From the NCBI GenBank assembly GCA_001442925.1, contig LDXX01000001.1, forward strand, positions 1 to 64,000: 64,000 nucleotides of DNA, read 5' to 3'. Under the pieces are notes generated by a model. It was not told the origin of the DNA. It searched no databases and was given only the letters and a program-made list of their open reading frames with translations. This document shows, piece after piece, positions 1 through 8,865 of this stretch (within the stretch, counting starts at the first letter, position 1; every line of letters begins with the position of its first letter). Both the position numbers and the translations under genes were made by a program. The stretch comes from Candidatus Kryptonium thompsonii (GTDB taxonomy: Bacteria; Bacteroidota; Ignavibacteria; Kryptoniales; Kryptoniaceae).

Positions 1-866
1 ACACATATCAAGCAGCAAAAGCCAGGTTAAAATACGATAAAAGATTAGTTATAACGCAGTGGCAAAATATACCATTTGCTTATGCATCTAGAGGTTATAG
101 ATTCGTCGAAAGCAAAAGATTCAAAAAATTAAAAGAGGCTGTTGATGTTATTATTGCTAAGTCGGAAAGGGCTAAACTGTCTCTTGTTCTTGAGGGTTTT
201 CCAGAAGAAAAAATTGTGGTAATAAAACCTGGGGTTGATCTGAGTAGATTTAAACCCATGGAGAAGGATAAGATATTAATGAGGAAGCTTGGAATAAATG
301 AAAAAGATAAAGTTATTCTCTTTTCGGGACGATTACATTGGCACAAAGGTGTCTTTGTACTTTTGAACGCTTTTAAGTTGTTACTTATGGATAAAGAGGT
401 TGATCCAAGCATTGTTAAGTTATTAATCGTAGGGACGGGCGAGTTAGCGAATGTCCTTAATGATTTTGTAAAGTTTTTAGGCATATCAAGAAATGTTATT
501 TTTGTGGGATTCGTTGACTATAATGAAATGCCTAAATATCATAACCTAGCTGATGTCTTTGTTCTTCCAAGCGTTCCAACTCAAAGATGGCAGGAGCAAT
601 TTGGGATGGTTTTAATTGAGAGCATGGCTTGCGGAAAGCCTGTTGTTACAACTCTTAGTGGTTCCATCCCTGAGGTAGTAGGGGATAAAGCAGTTCTTGT
701 TCAACCTTTTGATTTCCTTGAGTTATATAAAGCGTTAAAGAAAGTTTTATGCGATGAAAAGTTTGCAAAAGATTTGGGAGATAGGGCAAGGGAGTTTGTA
801 GTTCAAAATTATAACGCTGAAGATGTCGCCAGAAAAATTGAGAACGTTTACAACTCATTGTTGTGA
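1..866 (+). CDS. Glycosyltransferase, GT4 family (5' end outside window)
   Basis: The C-terminal part of a GT4 (GT-B fold) glycosyltransferase, which transfers a nucleotide-activated sugar during surface-polysaccharide assembly on the cytoplasmic face. The frame is open from base 3, so the start lies outside the window; an internal GTG at 216 could be mistaken for it. Visible are IKPGVDLSRF at the domain junction, LFSGRLHWHKG (donor-domain start), the acidic region around EQFGMVLIESMACGKPVV with the family's E-x7-E pattern, and a typical AEDVARKIENVYNSLL tail. Its last ~50 bases recur imperfectly at 2002-2065. A flippase follows on the same strand. The sugar specificity cannot be read. Confidence 0.9.
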   Translation, partial: TYQAAKARLKYDKRLVITQWQNIPFAYASRGYRFVESKRFKKLKEAVDVIIAKSERAKLSLVLEGFPEEKIVVIKPGVDLSRFKPMEKDKILMRKLGINEKDKVILFSGRLHWHKGVFVLLNAFKLLLMDKEVDPSIVKLLIVGTGELANVLNDFVKFLGISRNVIFVGFVDYNEMPKYHNLADVFVLPSVPTQRWQEQFGMVLIESMACGKPVVTTLSGSIPEVVGDKAVLVQPFDFLELYKALKKVLCDEKFAKDLGDRAREFVVQNYNAEDVARKIENVYNSLL

Positions 867-879
867 TTAAATTGTCAAG
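816..879 (+). repeat. 64-bp imperfect direct repeat, copy A
   Basis: This stretch, the 3' end of the first glycosyltransferase plus 13 bases after its stop, aligns without gaps to 2002-2065 with 57 of 64 matches by eye. After the stop it still resembles the start of the flippase (VIKLSSQKA versus MIKWSRRKA), but the start codon is GTG and the frame soon stops. It looks like a decayed gene junction left by duplication or insertion. Confidence 0.85.
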
Positions 880-998
880 TCAAAAGGCAAGTTGAAAATA
901 AAACAATGAATAAGAAATCCTGAAATTACATTAGTTGTTCCAGACGCTGCAATGAAACAATAAATAATTCAAACTAACGTCGAATAAAGATAGTAAAA

Positions 999-1994
999 AT
1001 GAACATTTTCTTAGTCTTTGATAAAAATCAAAAATGCACAACTGGTGTTTATATATACAAAGAGCTTAAGAAGTTAAATCACAATGTGAAGATTTTGTAT
1101 CCCGAAGAAGTTAGAAGTAATTTATCTCCTAAGCCTGATTTGATATTAGCCATTGACTATGGAGCTCACTATATTTTTGATGTTGATTTTCATCCCAAGG
1201 CTATATGGTTAATTGATACACATCTTACCCTCAATTGCGATAAAATAATGGCTGAGTTTTTTGATGTTGTTTTTGTTGCACAAAAAAATAACTTTGAAAA
1301 ACTTAAAAATAGATTTTCACATATATACTGGTTACCTTTAGCTGGAGATCTAGATTATCATGGGAAAAAAATGACTACAATTAAGTATGATATTGCTTTT
1401 GTCGGAAATTTGGGCAGAGGCACGAGAAAAATTTTGATGACCGAATTGATAAATAGATACCCAAACAGTTTCATAGGAAGAGCCCCTTGTGATCAGATTG
1501 GCGAAATTTACAGTTCGTCTAAAATAGTGGTAAACTATTCAATTAAAAATGATGTTAATATGCGGATTTTTGAGGCTGCCATATCTGGTTCTTTACCTAT
1601 GACAAACCAGATATACGATAACGGATTGGAAGAATTGTTTGAAATCGGGAATGAAATTGTGACATATGATGGGACTCTCGAAGATCTAACTGAGAAAATT
1701 AACTATTATTTAAAACATGATAGTGAAAGAAATAGAATAGCGGAAAACGCTTATCAAAAAGCTATAAGCTCGCACACTTATTTGCACAGGGTAAAGTTTA
1801 TCCTAGAAAAAATTGAACAAAATAAAAATTTTATAGTATGTTATTGTGCTTCAAAGAATGTAAAGCTGTCAAGGTTTAGATTAAAGTTCAATGAGTTAAT
1901 TTTGTATTTGCGGGATGCTTTCGATGTGATAATCTCAAAAATAAAAGAATTAAAATATATGCGACTAAGATTACATTGGTTCGGGAAAATCTAA
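999..1994 (+). CDS. Glycosyltransferase, CgeB-like / GT4 (Glyco_trans_1_2 type)
   Basis: A 331-residue protein resembling the CgeB-like glycosyltransferases. The recognisable part is the C-terminal third: RIFEAAISGSLPMTNQ, an LFEIGNEIVTYD segment, then YYLKHDSERNRIAENAY and a SSHTYLHRVKFIL helix, the usual order of Pfam Glyco_trans_1_2. There is no signal peptide or membrane segment, so it should act in the cytoplasm on polysaccharide precursors. The last ~50 residues are basic and could contact the membrane. The gene sits between two copies of a 64-bp repeat, which suggests it was inserted between the preceding glycosyltransferase and the flippase. Donor and acceptor are unknown. Confidence 0.8.
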   Translation: MNIFLVFDKNQKCTTGVYIYKELKKLNHNVKILYPEEVRSNLSPKPDLILAIDYGAHYIFDVDFHPKAIWLIDTHLTLNCDKIMAEFFDVVFVAQKNNFEKLKNRFSHIYWLPLAGDLDYHGKKMTTIKYDIAFVGNLGRGTRKILMTELINRYPNSFIGRAPCDQIGEIYSSSKIVVNYSIKNDVNMRIFEAAISGSLPMTNQIYDNGLEELFEIGNEIVTYDGTLEDLTEKINYYLKHDSERNRIAENAYQKAISSHTYLHRVKFILEKIEQNKNFIVCYCASKNVKLSRFRLKFNELILYLRDAFDVIISKIKELKYMRLRLHWFGKI

Positions 1995-2001
1995 TGCCTC
2001 G

Positions 2002-2065
2002 GCTGAAGATGTCGCTAGAAAAATTGAGAACATTTACAATTCTTTATTATGATTAAATGGTCAAG
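2002..2065 (+). repeat. 64-bp imperfect direct repeat, copy B (ghost of a glycosyltransferase 3' end)
   Basis: Copy B matches 816-879. Before the flippase start it encodes, in one frame, SAEDVARKIENIYNSLL and a TGA, almost the C-terminus of the first glycosyltransferase, although no such gene precedes it here. The ghost stop overlaps the flippase ATG (ATGA at 2049-2052), the translationally coupled junction expected if glycosyltransferase and flippase were once adjacent. Confidence 0.85.
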
Positions 2066-3545
2066 GCGGAAAGCAATTAGCGATCTTTCAATAGCATTTA
2101 TCTCACAATATCTCACACAATTTATACTGTTCTTTCGTAATTTTATCTTTGCAAAACTCCTTGGTCCTGCCGACTTTGGACTTTATAGTGCAATCTTTCT
2201 CTTTTTCTCATACGGAAATTATAGTAATCTTGGCGTCATTGACGGGCTTTCGCGCATCGTTCCATATGAACTTGGGGCGGGACGTGAATCAAAAGCGAGG
2301 GAATTTCTTGGCTCAGGTTTTTGGGGTTTAAATCTTATAACATCTGCATTTTTAATTTCGGTGATCGTTTACTCGTTCATTTCACCATTTGAAACTATAG
2401 TTGAAAATAAAACAGCAGTTATTTTAACGGCAATAGCTGTTTTGTTGAATCAGAACTTCACGTATGCCTTACTATACTATCGTGTAAAACATAACTTCAA
2501 GAAAGCCTACATTTTTCAGCTTATACAAGCGTTGCTCGATTTAACATTTTCAATTCTTTTACTTTTTAAATTTAGAACTGTTGGAATTTTCTTGGGCATG
2601 ACGTTTTCATTTCTGCTCGTGTGTTTTCTCTCATTAAAGGGAGTTCTTAGGGAAATTAACCTTATAATTAATTGGAAGCTTTTAAGGAAAATCCTTGGAG
2701 TTGGATTTCAAATTTTACTCATTGGTTTTACTTATGGTTTTTTGATGAGCATAGATAAATTTTCCGTTGCAAATCTGTTTGAGAAATCCAAGATGGGGTT
2801 TTACTCAGTTGCTGTTGGCTTCGGGGTTATTCCGTATTTTGCATCTGTCACAGTTGGACAGTTTATTGGTCAAAGAATGATAGAGGAATTTGGAAGGTCA
2901 AAGTTAAAGGAGAATTTAAAAATTTTTCTCGATGAGTCGTTGCTTGTAATTGCTTTTATGACACCGCTTATTTCAATGTTAACTATTTCGTTGGCTGAGC
3001 CGCTTATAACAATTTTCTTGCCTAAGTATGTTGAAAGCTTAAGATACATCGATAAACTTTCAATCGCTTACTATTTTCTTTCACTTGGGGCTATGCTTGG
3101 TACATTTTTGATAGCTGTAAATCAACAAGGCAAGATCCTTGTTTTAAATTTAATTTTTATCCCATTTATACTTTTATTGAATTTTGCCGTTTTTAAGAAT
3201 GGGTTCGACTTACTTGGTATCGCATATGTGACTTTTGTAAATTTTTTCCTGCGAACTTTTATATTGTTTGTTTTAAGTTACGTCAATTATTCGAAAATTT
3301 TTCCATCGGTTATTTCATTTGTCAAATTTTCGCTTCCATCTTTACCAATTTTAATGGTTTTTGCGTTGAAGTTTGTAAGAGTTGATGCATATTTAAGATT
3401 TTATTTGCGAATTTTAATCGCTTTTGTCTGGTTTGGGGTTTCAATCTATTATTTATCTCGGAAAACTCAAATTGTTTCAAGTATGATGTCGATTGTGAAA
3501 GAGAAAGCTTGGGTGTACTTGGAAAAGGCTCGGGATATATTTTAA
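2049..3545 (+). CDS. Polysaccharide flippase (Wzx-like, MOP superfamily)
   Basis: A 498-residue, very hydrophobic protein with about 12 predicted membrane segments, the size and layout of Wzx-type flippases that move lipid-linked oligosaccharides across the inner membrane. The N-terminus has the familiar pattern of an amphipathic stretch, then FFRNFIFAKLLGPADFGLYSA (the short aromatic/Gly motif of the first two helices). It follows two glycosyltransferases and would export their product. ATG at 2049 overlaps the ghost stop of repeat copy B. The exact substrate is unknown. A basic tail (KEKAWVYLEKARDIF) ends in the cytoplasm. Confidence 0.88.
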   Translation: MIKWSRRKAISDLSIAFISQYLTQFILFFRNFIFAKLLGPADFGLYSAIFLFFSYGNYSNLGVIDGLSRIVPYELGAGRESKAREFLGSGFWGLNLITSAFLISVIVYSFISPFETIVENKTAVILTAIAVLLNQNFTYALLYYRVKHNFKKAYIFQLIQALLDLTFSILLLFKFRTVGIFLGMTFSFLLVCFLSLKGVLREINLIINWKLLRKILGVGFQILLIGFTYGFLMSIDKFSVANLFEKSKMGFYSVAVGFGVIPYFASVTVGQFIGQRMIEEFGRSKLKENLKIFLDESLLVIAFMTPLISMLTISLAEPLITIFLPKYVESLRYIDKLSIAYYFLSLGAMLGTFLIAVNQQGKILVLNLIFIPFILLLNFAVFKNGFDLLGIAYVTFVNFFLRTFILFVLSYVNYSKIFPSVISFVKFSLPSLPILMVFALKFVRVDAYLRFYLRILIAFVWFGVSIYYLSRKTQIVSSMMSIVKEKAWVYLEKARDIF

Positions 3546-3602
3546 ACTTGGTTTGTTTATTTAAGGTTTGATTTTTAATTTTTAATCGAGGTGAAAAAAA
3601 TA

Positions 3603-5186
3603 GTGAAAGAAATAATGATGAAAGAAAGAGGACACATACTTTGGATAGATGATGAAATTGAACTTTTGAAACCACATATTTTGTTTCTTGAACAAAAGGG
3701 ATATAAAGTTTCCGTCGCCACAAATGGCGATGATGCTGTTGAGTTTTTAAGGGAGAGTGGAAAAGACATCGATTTAATTCTGCTTGACGAAATTATGCCA
3801 GGCAAAGGAGGATTGCAAACCCTTTCTGAAATTAAAGAGTTGTTCCCAGGAATCCCTGTTGTGATGGTGACAAAGAACGAAGAAGAGAGTTTGATGGAAG
3901 AGGCGATCGGACGCAAGATAAGTGATTATCTGACAAAACCTGTAAATCCGAGCCAGATTTTAATGGTTTGCAAAAAATTTATCGAGGCGAAAAAGATAAC
4001 AAGTGAAAAGCTGACAGTTGAATATTTGCAGGGTTTTCGTGCGATTGAAAACGCTCTTATGACGGAACTTGATTATCAGGATTGGATTGAGATTTATCTG
4101 CGTTTGATAAAATGGGATATCGAACTTGATGAACATCCAGAGCTTGGATTAAGGGAATCGTTGTTCGAACAAAAGAGGCGTTGTAATATTGAATTTGGAA
4201 AGTTTATCGAGAAGAACTACCCCGAGTGGATCGAATCTGAGAACAGGCCCGTGTTATCAACTGATATAGTTCAAAGGTATATAATCCCTGAAATTGAAGA
4301 TGGTAAGAATGTTGTGTTTTTTGTTATAGATTGTATGCGACTTGATCAGTGGTTTGTGATGGAGAAGGAATTACATGATTTCTTTATAGTTGAGAGGGAT
4401 TATTATTACTCGATTCTTCCAACGGCTACGCCGTATTCAAGAAATGCAATTTTTAGTGGTCTGTTTCCGATAGAAATTGAAAGAAGATTTCCAGAGTTAT
4501 GGGAGGGAAACAATGATGAGGAAAGGAGCCGAAACAAGTATGAAAAAGAGTTTCTTGAGGATTTGCTTCAAAGAAACCGTGTAAAGTTAAAATCTAAGGT
4601 AAAGTATTTTAAGATAATCGACCCGGACTTTGGAATTGGTGTTGAACAAAATATAACCACTTATGCGCAGGGTCAGCTGACAGCTATTGTAGTTAACTTT
4701 GTCGATATGTTAGCTCACAGTAGGGGTGATTCAACTGTAATAAGAGAATTGTCATTTGATGAATCCGCATACCGTGCGGTGACAAATACTTGGCTTGTTC
4801 ATTCGTCATTTTATAGGATGCTTAAAACACTTTCGAAGATGCGAAATGTGGTAATTTTCGTTACAACTGATCATGGTAGCATCAGGGCTTTGCGTGGCTC
4901 AAAGGTTCTTGCGGATAGGGAAGCCGCTACAAATTTGAGATATAAGTACGGAAGGAATTTAAAGTGCGACGAAAAGGAAGCAATTTTTATCGAAAGACCA
5001 GAAACGTACAAACTTCCGAAAAGAGGTGTTGCAATAAATTATATAATTGCAAAGGAAGATTACTATTTTGTTTACCCGACCGATTATCATCATTATTTAA
5101 ATTTGTATAAAGATACATTTCAGCATGGCGGTGTCTCGCTTGAGGAGATGATAGTACCGATTGTCAAACTTATTCCCAAGATTTGA
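3603..5186 (+). CDS. porX: PorX-like response regulator with PglZ phosphatase domain
   Basis: A fusion of a receiver domain (ILWIDDE near the start; phospho-acceptor Asp in LILLDEIMPG; conserved Lys in YLTKPVNP) and a C-terminal PglZ/alkaline-phosphatase-superfamily domain (VIDCMRLDQW, PTATPYSRNAIFSGLFP, TTDHGS). This is the PorX layout; in Bacteroidetes PorX works with the PorY kinase to control type IX secretion, and its PglZ domain cleaves oligonucleotides. I chose GTG 3603 because GAGGTG at 3588-3593 gives a 9-base spacer; GTG 3591 and ATG 3615/3618 are alternatives. It overlaps tsaE by one base (TGATG). No kinase partner is nearby. Confidence 0.88.
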   Translation: MKEIMMKERGHILWIDDEIELLKPHILFLEQKGYKVSVATNGDDAVEFLRESGKDIDLILLDEIMPGKGGLQTLSEIKELFPGIPVVMVTKNEEESLMEEAIGRKISDYLTKPVNPSQILMVCKKFIEAKKITSEKLTVEYLQGFRAIENALMTELDYQDWIEIYLRLIKWDIELDEHPELGLRESLFEQKRRCNIEFGKFIEKNYPEWIESENRPVLSTDIVQRYIIPEIEDGKNVVFFVIDCMRLDQWFVMEKELHDFFIVERDYYYSILPTATPYSRNAIFSGLFPIEIERRFPELWEGNNDEERSRNKYEKEFLEDLLQRNRVKLKSKVKYFKIIDPDFGIGVEQNITTYAQGQLTAIVVNFVDMLAHSRGDSTVIRELSFDESAYRAVTNTWLVHSSFYRMLKTLSKMRNVVIFVTTDHGSIRALRGSKVLADREAATNLRYKYGRNLKCDEKEAIFIERPETYKLPKRGVAINYIIAKEDYYFVYPTDYHHYLNLYKDTFQHGGVSLEEMIVPIVKLIPKI

Positions 5187-5608
5187 TGCTGGGGAAATTC
5201 TTGACAAGAAGTGAGAATGAAACGATCAATCTTGGACGGGAATTTTCAAAAGTTTTAAAGGCTGGTGATGTAGTTGCGCTTTATGGCGAGCTTGGCTCCG
5301 GAAAAACCAGATTTATTCAGGGCGTGTGCAAAGGTCTTGGGGTTAGTGAAGTTGTGAACAGTCCAACATTTATAATAATGAACAGATATGAGGGAAGGTT
5401 AAAGGTGTATCACTTTGATTTTTACAGGATAGATGAAGTTGATGAGATAATTGAGATAGGGTTTAACGAGTTTATATATAACGATGCTGTTTCATTGATA
5501 GAATGGGCGGAGAAGGTGGGGGAAATTTTGCCGGATTCAAGGTATGAAGTGGTTTTAAATTTTGGGTCAAATGAAAACGAAAGGATAATAGAGATAAGTA
5601 AATTATGA
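5186..5608 (+). CDS. tsaE: tRNA threonylcarbamoyladenosine biosynthesis ATPase TsaE
   Basis: A 140-residue P-loop ATPase that supports the TsaB-TsaD complex in making t6A37 in tRNAs reading ANN codons. The Walker A motif GELGSGKT lies at about residues 36-43, followed by the family-typical NSPTFIIMNRYEG and HFDFYRI segments and a LIEWAEK motif near the end. The length is normal. ATG 5186 overlaps the porX stop; a TTG at 5183 is also in frame. It overlaps tsaB at its 3' end (ATGA), so porX, tsaE and tsaB are probably translationally coupled. Confidence 0.95.
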   Translation: MLGKFLTRSENETINLGREFSKVLKAGDVVALYGELGSGKTRFIQGVCKGLGVSEVVNSPTFIIMNRYEGRLKVYHFDFYRIDEVDEIIEIGFNEFIYNDAVSLIEWAEKVGEILPDSRYEVVLNFGSNENERIIEISKL

Positions 5609-6300
5609 TTCTGGTGCTTGAAACATCAACTGATTTATGTTCTGTAGCCGTTATTGCAAATGGAAAAACAAAATCAAAAATAGAAAACAACATTCAAAAA
5701 CTACACGCAGAGAAACTAATTTCGTTGATAGATCAAACGCTAAAAAACATAAATCTAAGCTTGGACTTAATTACCGCAATTGCTGTATCAATTGGTCCGG
5801 GTTCCTTTACTGGTTTGAGAGTTGGATTAAGTATTGCGAAGGGTTTATGCTATACTACTGGAAAACCTTTGATTGCTGTGCCCACACTCGATGCGCTTGC
5901 TTTAAAGGCGACAAAAGTCTGCGAAGTTGTTGGAAGATATATAGACGATGCTCTGTATGTTTGTTCCATTTTAAATGCAAAGCAGAATGACTTTTATTAC
6001 AGCCTGTATAAATTTCAAGATGGCAAACTTCTCAGAACTACACCATATCTATTTGGAAATGCAGATGAAATTATGCGAGAAATTAAAAGAGGATTTGTTT
6101 TAATTGGTGATGGAATTGTAAATTTAAAGGAAAATCTTTATAATCAAGATGTAATCTTTATTGATGACGATGAATTTAATCACCCTGATGCTTTTTATGT
6201 AGGCAAGGTAGCCGAGGATAAATATAAGATGGGAGATTTTGCTGATATAGCTTCCATCGAGCCACTTTATGTAAAAGAGTTCACAATAAAAACAAAGTAA
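5605..6300 (+). CDS. tsaB: tRNA threonylcarbamoyladenosine biosynthesis protein TsaB
   Basis: An ASKHA-fold protein of 231 residues, the non-catalytic partner of TsaD in t6A synthesis. It has the N-terminal [15 protein letters not shown] strand pattern, [11 protein letters not shown], and the diagnostic [13 protein letters not shown] loop at about residue 70, then a normal-length C-terminal part ending [12 protein letters not shown]. Start and tsaE stop overlap as ATGA. tsaD is in the same window but about 51 kb away, so the t6A genes are split over two operons. Confidence 0.95.
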   Translation: MILVLETSTDLCSVAVIANGKTKSKIENNIQKLHAEKLISLIDQTLKNINLSLDLITAIAVSIGPGSFTGLRVGLSIAKGLCYTTGKPLIAVPTLDALALKATKVCEVVGRYIDDALYVCSILNAKQNDFYYSLYKFQDGKLLRTTPYLFGNADEIMREIKRGFVLIGDGIVNLKENLYNQDVIFIDDDEFNHPDAFYVGKVAEDKYKMGDFADIASIEPLYVKEFTIKTK

Positions 6301-6308
6301 AATTTTTC

Positions 6309-7148
6309 ATGTCTTGGTTTAAAAGATTAACTAAGAACATATCAGGTGAGCGAAAGGAGCTCCCTGAAGGACTTTGGACAAAGTGTGAGGGATGCGGAGA
6401 AATAATACATAGGTCACAACTTGAGCTTAACTTGTGGACCTGCCACAAGTGTAATTATCACTTTAGAATAAACAGCTACGATTATATAAACATTTTAATT
6501 GATAAAGGAACATTTAAAGAAATTGACAAAAAAATTCGATCTGTTGATGTCTTAAATTTCGTTGACACAAAGCCTTACAAGGAGCGGTTGAAAGAAGCTA
6601 TGAAAAAAACTGGATTGAACGAGGCGATAGTTACAGGCTTAGGGAAGATGAATGGGATATCAGTTGTGATTGGAGTGATGGATTTTAGATTCATCGGTGG
6701 CAGTATGGGCTCTGTAGTCGGTGAGAAGGTAGCAAGGGCTATTGAAAAAGCGTATAAGACAAAAAATCCGTTAATAATTGTATCTTCAAGCGGTGGCGCA
6801 AGGATGATGGAAAGCGCGCTTTCTTTGATGCAGATGGCAAAAACTGCTGCGATGCTGACTAAGTTAGCTGAAGCTAGGATTCCTTATATTTCTGTTTTAA
6901 CAGATCCTACAACTGGTGGTGTTACAGCAAGTTACGCTATGCTTGGTGATATAAATATAGCTGAACCAGGAGCTTTAATAGGTTTTGCGGGACCAAGGGT
7001 GATAAAGCAAGCTACTGGGAAGGATTTGCCCGAGGGATTTCAACGAGCTGAATTTTTGCTTGAGCATGGATTTATTGATTTAATCGTTCATAGAAAAGAG
7101 TTAAAAAATAAACTTGTTCAAATTCTTAAACTCCTTCTTGAAAAGTAA
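6309..7148 (+). CDS. accD: Acetyl-CoA carboxylase, carboxyltransferase subunit beta
   Basis: The beta subunit of the carboxyltransferase that moves carboxyl from biotin-BCCP to acetyl-CoA, giving malonyl-CoA for fatty acid synthesis. The N-terminus has the C4 zinc ribbon (CEGC ... CHKC, residues ~26-48). The crotonase-like core shows [36 protein letters not shown] and GFAGPRVI, which form the oxyanion hole and CoA site. Length 279 is standard. It starts 8 bases after tsaB and is the last gene of this plus-strand run. accA is not in the window. Confidence 0.96.
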   Translation: MSWFKRLTKNISGERKELPEGLWTKCEGCGEIIHRSQLELNLWTCHKCNYHFRINSYDYINILIDKGTFKEIDKKIRSVDVLNFVDTKPYKERLKEAMKKTGLNEAIVTGLGKMNGISVVIGVMDFRFIGGSMGSVVGEKVARAIEKAYKTKNPLIIVSSSGGARMMESALSLMQMAKTAAMLTKLAEARIPYISVLTDPTTGGVTASYAMLGDINIAEPGALIGFAGPRVIKQATGKDLPEGFQRAEFLLEHGFIDLIVHRKELKNKLVQILKLLLEK

Positions 7149-7174
7149 GCTATGAGGGGGAATTTGTTGAATAG

Positions 7175-7535
7175 TGGAGGTGCCGGGAGTCGAACCCGGG
7201 TCCGGAGACCAGGCACTTAAAACATCTACACACTTAGCCTATCTTTGGGGATTCGCTTTGCTGTTCGGGGATAGGCACCCACAGCAAAGCTATCTCAGGT
7301 AATTTGGCTCGCTATTTCCCCTGAGAACAGAAATAGCGACCGCCTGTCGTTAATCCACGCCCTTTATAGCCTGGACAGGCACAAGCTATAAAGGACGGGC
7401 TGCCATTTTAATTAGGCAGCCAAGGCATATGAATAGTTGGCACTTATTTTTCGCCGTTTGTTTTACGTGCACACGGCAAAAGCACGGTGTGCCGTTTTAA
7501 GTACCTCCGGTCTCCGTCGAGACCACAACACCCCC
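7175..7535 (-). ncRNA. ssrA: Transfer-messenger RNA (tmRNA)
   Basis: The ends fold into a tRNA-like domain: GGGGGUG (7535-7529) pairs with CACCUCC (7182-7176, one G-U), and the T arm CCGGG-UUCGACU-CCCGG lies at the 3' side. The 5' side has the tmRNA signature GUCUCGACGG. CCA is not encoded. The tag frame ends ...ANYSYALAA followed by UAA (7414-7412), and several complementary segments between 7260 and 7400 could form the 3' pseudoknots. It rescues stalled ribosomes. The resume codon is uncertain; see the finding. Confidence 0.95.
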
Positions 7536-7827
7536 AAATTTCAAAGAACGCAATGTAGATCAATCCAATTTTTAATAACTTCGTTCAACCTTATTAGGTT
7601 CCTTGATAAAATATAAATACAAAAATTGAAATTTTCAAGTAAGCATTGCGGCTTCTTTTCGAGTAAAGTAGCTAAATAAAATTTAGGTTGATTTTATATA
7701 TCTAAGCTACATTATGTAAACTTAGATAAAAAAACACCCTCACCCTACAGCCCAGCTTGTTCAACGCAAGCTTGCAGTGATTTAGTGCATTTGGAACTTA
7801 ATGCTAAATTTAACATCACAAGCACAT
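7536..7827. other. Intergenic region between tmRNA and methyltransferase
   Basis: This AT-rich stretch contains the upstream side of tmRNA and the downstream side of the methyltransferase. I see a perfect small palindrome AACCT-N4-AGGTT at 7587-7600 and a short AGCTTG/CAAGCT inverted repeat near 7753-7771, but no gene and no convincing terminator. Confidence 0.5.
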
Positions 7828-8676
7828 TCATTTTGAAGCTTCCAAAGCTAACTCTTCACCTACATACCGGAACCGGTTTATTATATATTCAACCGTCCAA
7901 AACATTATCATTTCCATCTTCAACCTCAAACTTACTTTGTTAAGCAATCCACCAGGAATAAAGCCGTCACACTTAATTAAACGGCTGGTCATCCACATCC
8001 AAAGGGCTCCTTTAGCCGGCGTCCATAATCTTTGAACCTTTAACCCTGCCTTTTCAGCGCAGGTTCGTAGCGATTTGGATGAGAAAAGAAATAAATGGCG
8101 TGGAGGATCCCAATGGACCCAAGACTTACCAAACAAATACCTTCCTAAACTTTTAATATTCGGCGTAACCACAACAAGTTTACCATTTGGCTTTAGAATT
8201 CTGCGACACTCAGAAAGTAAACCTATGGGATCAGGCACGTGCTCAATTACATGATTCATGGTGATTACATCAAAACTATCATCAGGAAATTTGGCTTCCT
8301 CCAGCGTGCCTTGAAAAACCCTTAATCCAAAGTGATCTCTTGCAACTTTTACAGCTTTAGGATCAGGTTCAACACCCACAACATCCCATCCAAGATCTCT
8401 CATTTGAACCAAAAAATATCCATTGCCACAACCTATATCTAAAAGTCGCCCTCTTTCACTTGCTTTAAGCCACATTACATTTCCACCGACAAGCTCCTTA
8501 AGAGGTCCCATCAAGGATAAAACCCAGCTCCACCATTTACCTTGCCTACTTATCGAATAACCAAAGTTAGTTAGCAAAATGTTTGCTCCGATAGTTTCAC
8601 ATATGTTTGCCAGCTGTTTTTTAGAAGGGTCTTCCTCTTGATGTGTGTAATACTCAGTAGAATTTATCAATATCAC
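7828..8676 (-). CDS. Class I SAM-dependent methyltransferase, C-terminal part (frameshifted gene)
   Basis: The catalytic part of a methyltransferase of the zinc-finger-plus-Methyltransf_11/23 type often found in polysaccharide clusters. Motif I is LLDIGCGNGYFL, followed by VGVEPDPKAVKVAR, FDVITMNHVIEHVPDP (motif IV) and LKPNGKLVVVTPN. The missing N-terminus, a four-Cys zinc ribbon, lies in another frame at 8654-8854, so the full gene is 7828-8854 with one frameshift in the overlap. The apparent GTG start at 8676 is probably just where the frame opens. The methyl acceptor is unknown. Either a real pseudogene or a sequencing slip. Confidence 0.8.
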   Translation of the reverse strand: MILINSTEYYTHQEEDPSKKQLANICETIGANILLTNFGYSISRQGKWWSWVLSLMGPLKELVGGNVMWLKASERGRLLDIGCGNGYFLVQMRDLGWDVVGVEPDPKAVKVARDHFGLRVFQGTLEEAKFPDDSFDVITMNHVIEHVPDPIGLLSECRRILKPNGKLVVVTPNIKSLGRYLFGKSWVHWDPPRHLFLFSSKSLRTCAEKAGLKVQRLWTPAKGALWMWMTSRLIKCDGFIPGGLLNKVSLRLKMEMIMFWTVEYIINRFRYVGEELALEASK

Positions 8677-8854
8677 TGTGAGAAGGCTGTGGATTCAACC
8701 ATACAAGATCACATACAGGACAACGCATGAAAAACCAAGTGCCCGGTGCATTAAAAAATCGATCTTTGAGACCTTCATAAAAAAGCACCCCTTCATTACC
8801 ACATAACAGACAAATCTTCAAAATTGTACTTTTTTCAAGCACAGGTTCATTCAA
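8654..8854 (-). CDS. Zinc-ribbon N-terminus of the frameshifted methyltransferase
   Basis: A 66-residue stretch with two CxxC pairs (CLLCGNEG and MRCPVCDLVWLNPQP) and the FFNAPGTWFFMRC core, the usual N-terminal domain of sugar-cluster methyltransferases. It ends at DIDKFY-stop, exactly where homologues continue into the YYTH region; that region (STEYYTHQEED) is found in the overlapping frame of the downstream part. It starts 12 bases after the stop of the secreted protein at 8866-9930, so it belongs to the same operon. Confidence 0.8.
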   Translation of the reverse strand: MNEPVLEKSTILKICLLCGNEGVLFYEGLKDRFFNAPGTWFFMRCPVCDLVWLNPQPSHSDIDKFY

Positions 8855-8865
8855 ACTTGAAAAAT

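Noticed and set aside
7175-7200. Attachment-site pair between the tmRNA and tRNA-Arg 3' ends
   Set aside because: The two 3' ends share only the general T-arm pattern, and no further copy of either was found by eye.
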